In this document: positions 43,815 to 56,559 of the stretch, piece after piece
Layout of the letters: each line of letters opens with the position of its first letter
Position numbering within the stretch: position 1 is the stretch's first letter
Assembly (NCBI GenBank): GCA_023213395.1
Contig: CM041465.1
Span: forward strand, 139,383,741-139,447,740
Source of the DNA: Cycas panzhihuaensis
Taxonomy: Eukaryota > Cycadophyta
Length of the DNA stretch: 64,000 nucleotides
Direction: 5' to 3'
Translations under genes and position numbers: made by a program
Notes under the pieces: generated by a model
Told to the model about the DNA's origin: nothing
Database searches by the model: none
The model's input: the letters and a program-made list of their open reading frames with translations, nothing else

Positions 43815-45450
43815 AAGGATGTACGTTCTCCTCCTACTACTCCTAAGAGAGAGTCTAGCATGAGGCACTCCATAAACCATGCCTTAATGGCATGAGTCCT
43901 TGATACTCCTGAGCCTTTCATATTTGAGGAGGTGGTTAAAGACCAAATATGGAAAGATACAATGGATGAAGAAATGAACTCAATCATCAAGAATGATACA
44001 TAGGAGCTAACTAATTTACCACTTGAAAAGAATCTAATTGATTATAGATGGATTTATAAAATAAAGTTTCATGCCAATGGTACCATTGAGCATCAAAAAG
44101 CTCATTTGGTTGCAAAACGTTTTAAACGATAATAGTAGATTGATTATGAAGAGACCTTTTCACCCATTACTAACATGACCGTATTCCATCTAGTTATGTC
44201 ACTTGCGACCTAATTCAACTAGCTTGCATACTAGATGGATATGAAGAGTGCCTTCATAAATGAAGAACTCATTGAAGAAGTTTTCTTGAGGCAACCTATC
44301 AGTTATGCTATTCTTGGAAAAGAATACTTACTTTGTAAGCTCAAGGAAGCCCTTTATGGATTAAAGTAAGCACCTCATTCTTGGTATGTAAAAATTAACG
44401 CCTTCTTTATATAGTATAGATTCACTCATTCATCCTCTGATCCTAATCTATACATTTATGTTAGAGGCTATTTGATCGCTATCACAGTTCTTTATGTGGA
44501 TAACTTAATAATCATTGGAAATGATGATGATGACATAGATTGTCTCCAAATAGAACTCAATGGTAACTTCAAGATGATTGACATTGGCTTATTATATTAT
44601 TTCCTTAGTATTGAGGTATAGTAGGAATTTGGTCATAAATTGCTATTATAATCTAAATATAATAATGAACTTTTATAGTAATTCATAATGGGCAATTGAA
44701 AACCATCACTTATACTAATGGAAATGGGAACTAATCTCACTCTAGATGAATAAGGTAAGCCCTTTAATCTCACCTTGTATTAATAGGTAATTTGGAGTTT
44801 GATCTACTTTACACTCAACTAGATATCTCCTATATAGTTAGGATTTGTTCTAGATACATATCATAGCCCAAAGCATCTCATTGGAAAGTTTCCACTAGAA
44901 TCCTCAAATACATCCACGTCATGATTTAGATTGGCCTAGATTATAACCAAGTTGATAATCCTATATTAGAAGGATATATAAATGCTAATTAGGTTAGCTT
45001 CCAAGACTCATGCCATTCCATGTCAGGGTATTGCTTTGATATGAAATGAGTTATAGTCTCTTGGAGCTATAAAAAATAACCAAATATTGCTCTCTCCTCC
45101 ATAGAAGCTGAATATAAAGTAATTGTTCATGTCACTACTAAGGTGATTTGGATTCATGGAATTTTTATTGAACATGGACTTCAATAGACTCATGCCATTA
45201 CTCTCTATTTTGACAATTAAAGTGAGTTAAAGATGACCAAGAATCCTATCTTCCATACAAGAACCAAACATATAGAGTCCCATCATCACTTCATCCATGA
45301 GTATGTGCAAAATGGAGAAGTTAACCTTGTGTATTGATGGATTGAGGACCAAGTGGTAAACATCTTCACTAAAGCACTTGGAAGACCAAAGTTTGAAAGG
45401 TTTCGACATAACCTCAACATCAAGACAAATGAGCTATCATTAAGGGAGTG
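43815..45450 (+). pseudogene. Copia RT and RNase H, degenerate, 5'-truncated element
   Basis: Plus-strand reading: 'EPFIFEEVVKDQIWKDTMDE', 'IIKNDTWELTNLPLEKNLID', 'YRWIYKIKFHANGTIEHQKA', 'IDYEETFSPITNMT', 'LYVDNLIIIGNDDDD' (active site YVDD now YVDN), 'LVCKLKEALYGLK'-type thumb, then RNase H 'NPIFHTRTKHIESHHHFIHE' and 'VVNIFTKALGRPKFERFRHN', the copia C-terminus. Gag, protease and integrase are missing, so the copy begins within or just before RT. Many TAG/TAA stops. Confidence 0.92.
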
Positions 45451-45800
45451 TGTTAAAACATTAAAGACATCATATTTGTAAATGTATCTTATGTAACTTT
45501 GTAATATAATGTTATACCAAATTAAAATTAATTCATAATGTAATATATTGTTAGGTCTACCCCTTATCGAATAATAAGCTAATAATATTAGCTTGTTATG
45601 TTAGCCAATGAGATTAATCTTTGAGGTATGTCATGGCCTATAAATTACACTCTTATTTACACATTGGATTATTAGATATAGCAAAGCTCTACCAAATCTA
45701 GGATTGATGGTGCCAACTAATTTGGTAGTCTCAGTTTTGTGTAAATAATTCTTAATGATCTATTGTTTACTTTGGTTTATCATTTAATTTTTACATGCAC
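45449..45800 (+). mobile_element. 3' LTR of the copia fragment
   Basis: Starts TGTGTTAAAACATT right after the purine tract AAGGGAG and the RNase H end. It contains a TATA-like 'GGCCTATAAATTACACTC' near 45640, as expected in an LTR promoter. The end is unclear (about 45800). No second copy. Confidence 0.65.
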
Positions 45801-46770
45801 ATAAGTTGTTGAGATCTTATCTTGAATTTTTTGGTATTAAATAAAAAGTAAAAATAGAAATTAAGAATATTACAAGAATTACATCAAAAAAACTTAAATA
45901 AAAGTTATAAAGAATATATAGATAAATTTGTAAGGCATGCAATTGAGGATGACATACTTATATTAAAGAATAATAAAGTACAAGATTATACAACACCAAA
46001 GAAAAAAGGGTCTATAAACATTAAGTAATTCACAAGGGAAATCATAATCCCACCACTTGCTTTTAGTATGAAGGAAGAAAAAAATAATAAACAATAAGAA
46101 ATAAGGATGAAATATTAATAACTGACAAGGACAAAAACCCTACTCCATTTCCAAAAGAACATATGTCAATTTATAATCAAAGGGTTATTAAGTAGACACT
46201 AGAAAGGTTACTAATGCTAGTGATAATGTTCTCATCCCTTAATCTATTTGAGAAGAACCAAGTACTATAAACAACATCTTATGATCAATCTAAGCAAAGT
46301 TATTAGCACTAGTAATAACAAGTTCATGTCCTAATCAATTAGGGTAGAATCCAAAAACCAATATAAAATCTTATACCTTACATTAATATTGTCATGTTAT
46401 AACACCAATAATGACTTTTTAGAAAAGTATATTTAATGATTTTAGAAAATATGACCATTCACAACTCAATATCAATCTAGAAATTGAATTCAGAGCTAAA
46501 GGGAGGATATCTTGGTAATAATCTTTGGAGATCAACTTAGAGAAGAAAGAAATCTCATAATCTTTGAGTCAACATCTATTAAAGGATTCTAACTAGTTTA
46601 CAATAACATCAACTTGTCCAAGTTTTTCCTTGCTTTGTATTTATTATTTTTTTAAAGTTTTAAGAATTATAACTTAAGGATATAGACCAGATGATTATGA
46701 CATGCTCTTATCAATAAGAGGCAATATTTAGCCATCATTTTAAAATATACTTCATGGGAAAAGCATTTTG
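45801..46770. other. AT-rich stretch, no gene recognised
   Basis: Possibly the worn interior of the element whose LTR starts at 46783, but no domain could be read. Confidence 0.4.
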
Positions 46771-46782
46771 AGAAGGGGATAT

Positions 46783-47100
46783 TGTAATGACCCTAATTAA
46801 TAATGATTAATTATATAATTATTATCAAATGGTATATTTGAATAGTTGAATCCTTTCATTAAGGGATATTATCTCTCTCTCTCTCTCTCTCTCTCACATG
46901 CACACACACACATACACATACACATACACATGTGTGTGTGTATGTATGACCAGTGTAACATGTATCATTATTTATTTATTAATTAATTATTTGGTCTACC
47001 ATTAAACACTTTATATATTTGCTTATGCTCATGCATTCTCTTCTTGTACTTGAGCTTTTATCCTCAAGTTATAAACTTAGGTTCATAACAAGTTACTTTT
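46783..47100 (+). mobile_element. Probable LTR of a Ty3 chromovirus
   Basis: The purine tract AGAAGGGGATAT (46771-46782) is followed by TGTAATGACCCTAATTAA, the worn form of the TGTAACGCCCC start common in chromovirus LTRs. Within it are (CT)n and (CA)n microsatellites. The 3' border is not determined. Confidence 0.5.
46872..46950. repeat. (CT)n and (CA)n microsatellites
   Basis: CT run at about 46872-46895 followed by CA-rich and GT-rich runs to about 46950, inside the probable LTR. Confidence 0.95.
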
Positions 47101-48990
47101 TACCTTTTTATATTTTCTTCTTATTTACTTATCATATTTAATGACTTATTAAGTATCTATTGACCATACTTATATATAACTTTATCCCCATCTTTAGGTA
47201 ATCCCTTTTTCATTCTCATATAGGTTTCCTTTTAGAAAGTTTCATATTAATGGTTATATAAGAGATTGGTAGTAGTTCTCTTTTGACATCATTTTATAGG
47301 AAGAAGATTAAAAAGGAGAAAATATTTTTGCCACCAGAGTGAGAAATGCTAATCAATAAGAATCCATCTTTAAGAAATAAACTTGTAAGAGGCACTCATA
47401 TACTTAGTCTGATTATTTTAGCAAAGGAAAGAATAAGAGGTTGTAATAAAAAAAAATCCAAAAACTCTTTCTAAAAGAAATTTTATTGTATATATATAAA
47501 TACATTCATCACCCATAAGGATACATGTTTCTTATATAATGAGTTTTATTCCTTTATTCTAGTATATATCCTTACTCTAGGTATTTCCTTAGATTAGAAG
47601 AATGAAGCCCCCACCCAAATAAAATATTTTGGCAGCTACATTGGAGAATGTAATTGATTCTACCATGATTTCCATCACTATGGCAATCATACTTAGAGCT
47701 TTCTTTTTCAATCTCACTTTAGAATAGATACTCTTTTGTTTCCTTTACCTTTGGATTTTGATTTCCCTTTATTTGTCTATTTAGAATTCACTTTACATAA
47801 TCATGTTTCTCTTTTGTGGCATGATTCTTATAAAAACCTAAAATTTATCCTAAAATATTTTGTACTATAATAAATAATATTGATCTTCTTACTAAAATGG
47901 TAACTACCAAAAATATTCTTGAAGAAAAGTGCACTTTCTCCTACTACTTCACCTTTTCCAAAAGTTGAAGTTGGTTTAATCATCATGAATTACTTGATCT
48001 GGCTCTTTGCCTATCATACAACCATTGGTACATTCCCCACTTTTCTTACAAAATATTGATAACCCACTCATAAGGCCCTGATAATCATATTTTTATTTCT
48101 TTGATTAGGCTTCTATCATTCTCATAATAAAAGCTTTGGAAAATACACTCCCAATATTACCAAGTATAGTTATCTCTCACGAGGCCCTACCTCAAAGGCC
48201 TTTTACATCATCTTTTTCTTCTATCTAATAAGATCAAAAAATGAATATTGATGCTAATATTCAACCTAGAATCTCACATGACTAAAACCATGCAATTAAT
48301 ATTGATCTACCAATGTGGATGCTATCATTAATATTTGATATTTTAAAAACACAAGTAATAAAAGTAGGGTATGGTTTTTTCTCTCAAGTTGATTCACTAA
48401 ATCATAAGAGGGGAATCTCATCCTCCAACACTCCCTCATACTTATGACAATCTTTAACCTTTCCAAATACCATAATTATAGTCTCAATTTGGACATACTC
48501 ATATACCTTCATATCCCAAAGGGTCATCTAGTATGAAACCCATTTCTAATGGGTGTTAGTCTACTTTCCTACCCACTTCCACCACCATAATACAAAATTA
48601 GTCTTGGTCAATGTCCATCATATCTTATGTAAGAAATTTGGTAGTCTAAGATCCCCCTATATGAAAAACCTTTACTCCCTATAAGTTAAACATAAGTGTA
48701 ATAATGAGGATAAATAATGATCCCCTCCATAATGAGAATAAACTATAACTTTATAATTTTAAACTGCTAAATAGCATAAACTACTATAAGTCCCATATAT
48801 ACTCTAACATAGGTATCAATTTTCTCATATGCATATAAATGTATTAAAATAAAAAGTCACATATTTTAAAATAAATATTTTGGTAACCATATAGTTGTCA
48901 CACTCATAATGTAATTTATATACAAGTTAACATGATCTCATACTCCTCTAAGATTAGATGATAATTACTTTACATAGATATTACATATGT
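47101..48990. other. No gene recognised
   Basis: AT-rich and without a readable domain on either strand. 48700-48790 holds 'CCATAATGAGAATAAACTATAA', similar to the short repeats at 58870-59140. Part of it could be worn gag of Tat copy D, which I could not confirm. Confidence 0.4.
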
Positions 48991-49479
48991 TAGTCTAAGT
49001 TTGAATGGTTAGTAACCCTATTATTATGTATGTCTCTCCCCCCCAAGCTCTCACCCTAATTGACTTTAATTCTAACTCTTTTACATATTATGATAAGTCC
49101 ATAGAGTGTAATACTTTCACACATCCTATAAATAAGGTTTTCAACCCCTCTTTCACAACCAATGACTTGCCTTTTTTAATACCCTTTTTTAGGTAGGAGG
49201 CTTGGACATCATGACAACTTCTTTAAGGAGTCCTTGTGATTTATAGTCTAGTCTTATGAGAATGGTGACAAACCTCATCTTATGACCCCAATGAGGGCCA
49301 AAACCATTTAGGGGCTTGATTACTTTAAAAATGATAAAGTACTTTATGAACACCTAGTTAGCAATGTCCTTTATCACCCCCTAAATCTCCATAAGTTAGG
49401 GTTTTAAAAATTCTTGACCTTTGGTTCTTACTTATCTAATATAAATTCACCCAATGAAATCTAAGTCACTCCTATTTAG

Positions 49480-50034
49480 GAGGCACCACTTCACTTTAAG
49501 AAAATATATGTTTTGCTTATGGGTGAGACCATTGATATTCACATAACTAAGGGAATGGCTATAAAAGGGAGGCCAAAATGTAATCCCAAGGAGATTGCCT
49601 AATACATAGAACCCTTTTGAGAGTTTTAAGATATCATTGCTTAGGATTATTTAGATATGATTGGTACCAATCTAAATATTATCATTTATAATCTCAGGGC
49701 ACTCCCAAGTAATAAACTGATTAGGAAAGTGTAATGCCCTATCCACCGTAAACTTTTAGCCATAATGAATATAGAGGTTGAAGTACTATTTAATATTGGC
49801 CTAATTAAATCTATGAATTATATATATTGAGTCTCTAATATCGCCCCAATTGTGAAGAAGAATAGGGTAGTATAAATTTATCTTATTTATAGAGATATTA
49901 ATAATGTATGCCCTAAAGATAATTTCTCCTTATTATTCATAGATTAAATTATTGAGAGGATATGGATATTTAAGGTAATGTCATTAATAGATGATTTATC
50001 GAGGTACAACCAAATCTAAATCTATCTTGAGAAT
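49480..50034 (+). pseudogene. RT N-terminal half, Tat copy D
   Basis: Readings 'IAPIVKKNRVV', 'IYRDINNVCPKDNFSLLFID' and 'VMSLIDDLSRYNQI' correspond to A's 'IVPVAKKNGVI', 'DFRDINNACPKDNFPLPFLD' and 'VMSLMDGFSGYNQI'. The reading breaks at 50034 where the nested LTR element starts. Confidence 0.88.
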
Positions 50035-50347
50035 TGTGTGGTACATTTTCACCAAGTGTTTGAGTGTTAATAGGTTAAGGAGGTTAAGGTTAGGAGTATA
50101 TAATAATAGGGGAAATGTATGATTAGTTAGCTTAGTAATAGAATAATATCCTCCTATAAATACAATACCCCCATATTATGTGAGTTTATGTTGGTTAATA
50201 TAATTCTATTGGTATCCACTTCTTTATCATTTGGTTCTTATTTGTTACTCTTTACATCCATCATCAGTTCCATCCACCTCCATCTATTTTTTTGTTTTCT
50301 TGCTCTATTTTTATATGTTAAAGAGATAACAAGGCCAAACTAATTAT
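50035..50347 (+). repeat. 5' LTR of the nested element
   Basis: About 313 bp. Contains 'CTCCTATAAATACAATACC', a good TATA box with downstream start region (about 50152). Confidence 0.8.
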
Positions 50348-50350
50348 GTT

Positions 50351-50362
50351 TGGTATCAGAGC
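50351..50362 (+). other. Primer-binding site (initiator tRNA-Met)
   Basis: TGGTATCAGAGC, the canonical complement of the 3' end of plant initiator tRNA-Met, three bases after the LTR. Confidence 0.92.
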
Positions 50363-51139
50363 AAGATTATTTAGCAAAACAAATTCACTTTTCTACTTTG
50401 ATGTAGGTTTTGAAGGCATTTTTAGAAGTTTAATTACTAATATTTTCAAAAAATAATGAAAACTTTTATACAAAATGACTCATTATGCAAATTTTGAGTG
50501 GTTACACTATATGTTTTAAGGTAAAAGTACAAAAATTATTGTAGATTTAATTTTGGCCTACTTTCCATCACTAACTTTAGAGCCAAATCTACTACTTCAA
50601 CCTCAAATGACTATAACTTTGGTTATGGTTATCAAAATAACCTTTATTTCATTTTTTAATTTTTATTTTATGCATTTTGAAGTCTACTTTCCAATGGAAG
50701 TAGACTCAAATTGATTAGAGATTTGATTAGAAAGTTATAAATATTTTATCAAAATATATTATTGGTCTTAAAACCCTTAGAAGTAATCATTCTTTAAATG
50801 TATATATCTTTTGATATAGGTATCATACTTTGATTACATCTAAACTATTAGAATTGTAATTCAAATGATATTATTTTATGCTTTTTGGAGCTATTCTATT
50901 TTAGATATTAAATATTAAAGTTAATACTTTATAATTATAAAATATTTTATATTATACTTTTACTTTATAATAGAAGTTATTTAGAATTTAGCTGAAATGT
51001 CATTGCTCTTAAGGCTCTAATACTTCCCTATAATCAAAATCCTCAAAATAGGAGGAAGAAAAAAGGGGATTATAATAAGGGGACTAATAAACTATAAACA
51101 CCCCCTTCCTCTATTATCCTTTACTCCACTACTAATTTA

Positions 51140-51850
51140 TTTCAATAATGATAGAGTCTTCTTTTGCTTATCAATCAAATGAGATTGCCAAGTTAGTATC
51201 CCAATTAGTTGCATAAGTGTCCTAGGTGGCTGCTCAAAATTAAGAGATCATCATTGCCCATTTTTTTCCAAATATACGCCCTTGCATTGTACAAAGGTAG
51301 ATTGACTAGATATAAAACTTTTTCAATTGCCACCCATATTCCATAACAAGCTACTTGACTTTGATTATAATCATACTATTAGTATCACTGGTGGCAAATC
51401 AGAATCCTAGTATCATTAGTGGTTATATAATTTCATTGACCACTCATGGGACTCATTTATACGATGATTCCTAAACTAATATGAAGATACTTTGTATAGT
51501 GAATACTTTTATCCTTGATCTACAATAGTTAGAGCATACACTAAGGAATTCAAGGTCACACTTAATCAATAGTTTATACCTTATAATCAATAGTCTCTTA
51601 TTGATCTGTATGTATTTAGCCTCAAAGACCACATTCAAACACAACTCTAGATGGTATCTCCAACATATCTAGCAACAACCATATCCATGGTAAAGGCAAT
51701 ATAAGCAAAATAAGAAGTAAAACCAAAAGGAGAAGAAGAAGAAAAAGGAGGAGCAAATCTAAAAGAAGAATAAACAAAAGTAAAAGTAGACTAAGAAGAA
51801 GATGAAGAAGAAGAAGAAAATAAAGAAATAATAATAGAGGATAAGCATGC
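51140..51850 (+). pseudogene. gag: gag-like remnant of the nested element
   Basis: Around 51600-51720 the plus strand reads 'LKDHIQTQL.MVSPTYLATT'-like followed by 'ISMVKAI', the end of the gypsy gag capsid ('L...I...L....P.TL..A...A...E'). Next is a very Lys/Glu-rich AAG/GAA tract (51715-51845) in place of the basic C-terminus. Stops and shifts are present. No protease, RT or integrase between it and the right LTR. Confidence 0.55.
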
Positions 51851-52274
51851 CAAAGTAACTTTGCTTATATTCCTTCCACATATCAATGTCCTCAACCCCA
51901 TCACCTTGCTAGAAGATAACACATTTCAAGGTAACCTAGTGCATGACAAATAAGACCTTTCAATAAATATTGACATCAATAAGGAGGTTCCAGCATCCTT
52001 GTCCTTTCTCTAGGAGTATTCAAGGCCATATTTTTATAGATCCTCATATTACTACACTATGGCCCTTAATTTATTTGATGATGTTATCCATCCAAAGGGG
52101 TCACTCTTCTTTAGGACCTATTCCCACCTAATGGGAGATGTCCTAGTAGTAGTTTCTTTATTATGTCATAAAGATAATATATCTACCTATGACATTCTCA
52201 AAGTAGTAGGTGGTGGACATATGCATTTTTATATTAAGATACTTTGAGGGCAAAGCATCTCAAGGGGAATGACA

Positions 52275-52616
52275 TGTGGAGAGCCTTCACCACATGTTAG
52301 AGGATTAATAGGTTAAAGAGATTAAGGGTTAAGGAGGTTAAGGTTATGGGCATTTAATAATAGGGGAAATATATGACTGGTTATCTTAGTAGTAGAATAA
52401 TATAATAATGAGGTGATCCTACTATAAATAATGACACTCCTATATCATGTAAGCTTATGTTGATTAATATAATTCTATTAGGCTACACTTTGGTGTTCTT
52501 TAATTCTCATTTGGTTCTCTTCATATCCATCATCCACTCTATCCAACTCCATCCATTTTCTTGTTATCTTGCACTATTTTTATATGTTAAAGAGGCAATA
52601 AGACCAAGCTTATTAT
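52275..52616 (+). repeat. 3' LTR of the nested element
   Basis: About 342 bp, partner of 50035-50347 with small indels. The RT reading of copy D resumes directly after it ('ATAAACTACCACAAGATAG'). Confidence 0.8.
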
Positions 52617-54760
52617 AAACTACCACAAGATAGAATTCACCATACCATAGAGTACGTTTTCCTATAGGATGATGCCCTTTCACCTAAAAAATATAAGCAT
52701 AACCTATTAATATACCATACAATTTATCTTCCATGACATCATCGATAAAATAATTAAGGTATAAGTGGATGATTTATTAAGAGTCTCCCATAATTTAATA
52801 AACTATATCATGAATCTTAGGAGGATCTTCTTGAGGTTTTGTATATACCATATTAGATTGAACCCCTTAAATATATTTTTATCATCAATGTTAGTAAATT
52901 ATTATGGTTTATCATCTCCATGGATGGCATTCAAGTTAATATTAATAAAGTGAAAGCTATTTTAGAAATTCCACCCCCTAAAATATAAATATAGACCAAG
53001 TCTTTCATTGGGAAGTTTGTCTTTCTCCATTACTTTCCAGTAAATTTTACCTTGAATGTCAAACCACTCATGAATCTTCTTAAAAAGGGGGTTCCTTTTG
53101 TTTAGACCCCGAAAGCCTAGGTTTTACTTAATAAAATTAAGTAGGGGCTTATTTTATCCCCTATATTTATAACATCATATTTTAATAAGCAATTTATCCT
53201 TTACTCTTCTTCCACGAAGGAATCCTTTAGAGCCATGCTAGCTTAGAAGGATGACTTAGTTGTTGAAGATGTTATCTATTTTATTAGTCTTGCCTTAATC
53301 ATCATAGAACTCAATTATATTGTAGCGGAAAAAGAGTGTTTGGATTTTGTTTTTACTATAAAGAAGTTATACCACTACTTGCTTGGGAATACAACTGAAG
53401 ATATCATTTTGTTTAACACCTTATAATTCCTCTTAACCAAGTTAGATCTTAGAAGACAGATAGGAAAGTGAGCATTTTTACTCTTAAGAATTTTACCTTC
53501 AAATAGTTAATAAGAAGTTAAATAAATGAGTGGTTATAGTTGAAGAACTTGCCCATATACCTCTCCTTAAAGCAAATCGTACACCAGTTAATGATTTATT
53601 ATATGATAAGACTATTTTGTCTCTTCATATTATTAAGGGTAACATATAGTATGAGTATGTTATTTGATGATTAACTCACAAGGTTTTCTCTAAAGAGGCA
53701 TCTTAAAAATAGAAATAGTGTATCGAGACTATGACATATGAATATTTCCTAATCAATAAAATATTGTATAAAAAATCCTTTAATAGGGTACTCCTATGCT
53801 ACCTAAATCTTGAAGAGGCCTTCATCATTCTATGTAGATTCATGATGGCATTTGTATCAGGTATTTTAGATGGGAGCCTATTGCCCAATAGATTTTTCAT
53901 ATGGAATATTACTATCCAACTCTCTTCAAGGATGCACATGTGTATATTTTTAAGTGTAAAAGATGCATAATTTATACTAATATTATCTTCCAACCATTTG
54001 GATCTCTCTATGCCATTATAACTCAGTTTTTTCTCCTAATAGAGATTAGACTTGATCATGATAGTTACACCTCCATCTTTATTACAACACAAGTTTATCC
54101 TAACTATAATTGAATATTTATCTATAAAAGTAAAGGCAATCGCATTAACCCCTACAACTTATAAACTTGCTACCCATTTTATCTTCTAACATATTGCTTA
54201 TATATTTGGGGTTGTTGATGTCCTAATCACATATAACAAGACCATATTTTGCAACAAGGAGGCAGATAAACTATGTACCAAATTCACATCATTCATAGGG
54301 CATCATCCCCATACTATCTATGGTCTAATCCCTAAATTAAAGTATTAAATAAAATATTGGCTTGTATTTTTATAAAAAATGGTATCCTCATTCTAAAAGG
54401 ACTAGCACATCTATATTTTCCTTACTTTTTAGGCCCATTATACATCCATTCAAACTACTACAAGTATGATATCATTTTTATTTATGTATACCTTAGAGGC
54501 AATACTACCCCTAGAAGTGGAGATTCCCTCTTTAAAGATCTCAATCAAGGAATATACAAATGAAGAGTAGTGCAACCAAGCTTGTCTACTTGAGCTTGAA
54601 GCAATGGAAAAAATATACTTAGTAGTATACTAATGTAATATCACTTTAAAAGCTAAGTCAAAGTTCACTTATGATCAGAGGTTATGCCCTCATTTATTCA
54701 TACTTAAGGAAAAGTCCTCAAATTAGATTATTTACATAATTAGTTACGTAATTTTACTCT
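52617..54760 (+). pseudogene. RT C-terminal half, RNase H and integrase, Tat copy D
   Basis: Follows A closely: 52765-52953 'MDDLLRVSHNLINYIMNLRR...IRLNPLN' (A 'MDDMMGLSRARAHHPSDLRA...VSLNPLK'). RNase H readings about 53190-53400 include 'YYLLGNTTEDIILFN'-like text. Integrase zinc-finger region 53800-53990 ends 'FKDAHVYIFKCKRC' (A 'FKDAHTFALKCRRC'). Core fragments continue to about 54580 ('NTTPRSGDSLFKDLNQGIYK'), with the C-terminus 'VLKLDYLHN' near 54715. Numerous stops. Confidence 0.88.
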
Positions 54761-54829
54761 TAGATTAGGATGATCTTGACTAGTATTCCTTTAAAATATT
54801 TATCATAAAATAAGAAATGAGAGTATAAA

Positions 54830-55139
54830 TGGGACAGAATAATATTCATTTGATTGTAGTAATGGATTGATTATAGAAATATGAGTTCAAGAGACTAATA
54901 ATAGAAATAAGATCACCAAAATATCACCATAGTATAATAATTACTAAATCTAAATTATATAATAATAATACCTATAACATTTAATGATGCCTCATATAGA
55001 AAAATGAGGCTACTTGGATGAATCCCATTAGCAAGAGTAAGTGGCCCAGCACAAATGTTAAGAGCTAGCACTAACAGTCAAATTCCATAGTCACATATTC
55101 TAGTAGTTAGGTCCCATAGTAAAAGGTAGCTATATAACA
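54830..55139 (-). mobile_element. 3' LTR of the minus-strand chromovirus-type element
   Basis: The minus strand starts TGTTATATAGCTACC at 55139, right after the purine tract TTCAAGGGAGGGGACT (55155-55140). Lower border approximate. Confidence 0.6.
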
Positions 55140-55199
55140 AGTCCCCTCCCTTGAAATGTGAAGCTATTAAAGCTAATAAGCTGTGGATGTTGATAGAAA

Positions 55200-56300
55200 A
55201 ACTCTATGGATCCCATGTTACTTCTTTCAGTTCATAATTGACCCACTATAAAGGTACTTAAAGATGATTTTATTATAAATGTAGTGTTGACATTTGGACA
55301 AGATATAACCATGACAAATAATAGGGACTTGCTCTTCATTAGGCATAGAGAGGAAATTTAGAAGGTGGTGGATTTACCAAGGTGCTTTTTAAGGTAGGAA
55401 ACATGGGAATTTTGGTTTTAGGGAGGAGTTCAAGGGCATATGAAACTTTTGTAATAAACTAGAGGATTTTGTATGGACTATAATAGTGGGGTTTAAGCTT
55501 GTGATTTTTAATTTACTTTTAGAATTGTTGTTTATATGGTTAGAGGCATAAAAATACAAGATCACCTTAAAGGAATGATTAGAGTGGTACTAGTCAGTAA
55601 GTTATTTCATGTGGTTCTTAGTGGTGGATAGGTTCTACTTGGTAGTATGGAGAATTTGGTTCATACCTTGGAGATTTTATTAAATAATAACTATATATTA
55701 GTTGGTAGTAAGGGTGTGGTAGGATGGTAGGGGATAACTATAAAGGGCCATGAATAGGAATATATAAGTAAAAGAATGGTGAGAAGAGTTGTACAAGTAT
55801 TTAGTGAGGATTAACCAAAAGGTTTACTTACTCTAGTGTTTCGAGGTAAAACAATGCAAGTAGGTTTCTAATATTTTATTAAGGACCTATAACTAACCAT
55901 TGGTCTATGAGTGATATGATAAACTCATATCGAAAGAGGTTCTTAACATGCAAATAATTTCTTTCTAAATTAAACATATAAATTTGGGGTCTCTATCCAT
56001 GGAGATAAAAAATTAATTAGATATATATATTAGTAAGTTGTAGGGCCTTATAAGAGATGTCAACTACTAAGAAGTTAGCATATATAGTTAACTTATCAGT
56101 GATAACTAAGATGCAACCAAAATCAATGGTTGATGGAAGGCTAGAGATAAAGTCCATGGTAATGTCCTTCCATTTATTTAAGGGAATATGTAAAAGTTGG
56201 AGGATTGTTAGCTATACAATTATCTTAGGTTTGTTACACTAACACATGCTATATTTTGAGATAAAAGTGAGGATATTATATTTTGTGTATGATTAATATA
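55200..56300 (-). pseudogene. Integrase of the chromovirus-type element, degenerate
   Basis: Minus-strand readings: 'WKDITMDFISSLPSTIDFGC' and 'ILVITDKLT' (first catalytic Asp, 'W..I.MDFI..LP'), later 'KLKPHYYSPYKILQFITKVS' and 'YALELLP' (GPY/F module 'LSPRFFGPY.IL.RIG.VAY.L.LP'), and 'VTWDPQSF' in the chromo-like tail. Confidence 0.85.
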
Positions 56301-56559
56301 AATTAATGTAGACACAATAGTAAATGTTATTAAATCCAAAGTTGCCTCCTAAGGGCATGAAAGGGTACTTAAAAAGGATGTAGGGAATGAAAGAGGGTGT
56401 GGATTGGACAGAGATATAATTCTTATAGAGGATATAATTAGCACATAAGGACTAATCATTTTGAGTATGGACTATTGAGAGTAATCATCATGGGATTGAT
56501 TAGTAGAGGCTAACTTAATTAACCAAGTGGGCTTAGGTTAAGAGATAGTATGGAGGGAA

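Larger units (their letters stand above)
50035..52616 (+). mobile_element. Short gag-only LTR element nested in Tat copy D
   Basis: Direct repeats 50035-50347 and 52275-52616 (both TGTG..., sharing 'TTAATAGGTTAA' and 'GTTGATTAATATAATTCTATT'-type blocks). The primer site TGGTATCAGAGC is perfect at 50351-50362 (initiator tRNA-Met), and a purine tract CAAGGGGAATGACA precedes the right repeat. It lies exactly in the RT frame of copy D with a worn 5-bp duplication (AGAAT/AAACT). The interior of 1.9 kb has gag traces but no pol. Confidence 0.85.
49300..54760 (+). mobile_element. Tat copy D: decayed relative of element A, split by a nested LTR element
   Basis: Plus-strand, colinear with A: linker before RT ('APLHFKKIYVLLMG' for A's 'APLHFEEGNAMCTG' at about 49490), RT start to 'SRYNQI' (50020), then a nested element 50035-52616, then RT palm and thumb, RNase H and integrase to about 54760. 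The antisense gene follows only beyond a chromovirus insertion (59640-60300). Heavily CAG-depleted; inactive. Confidence 0.88.
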
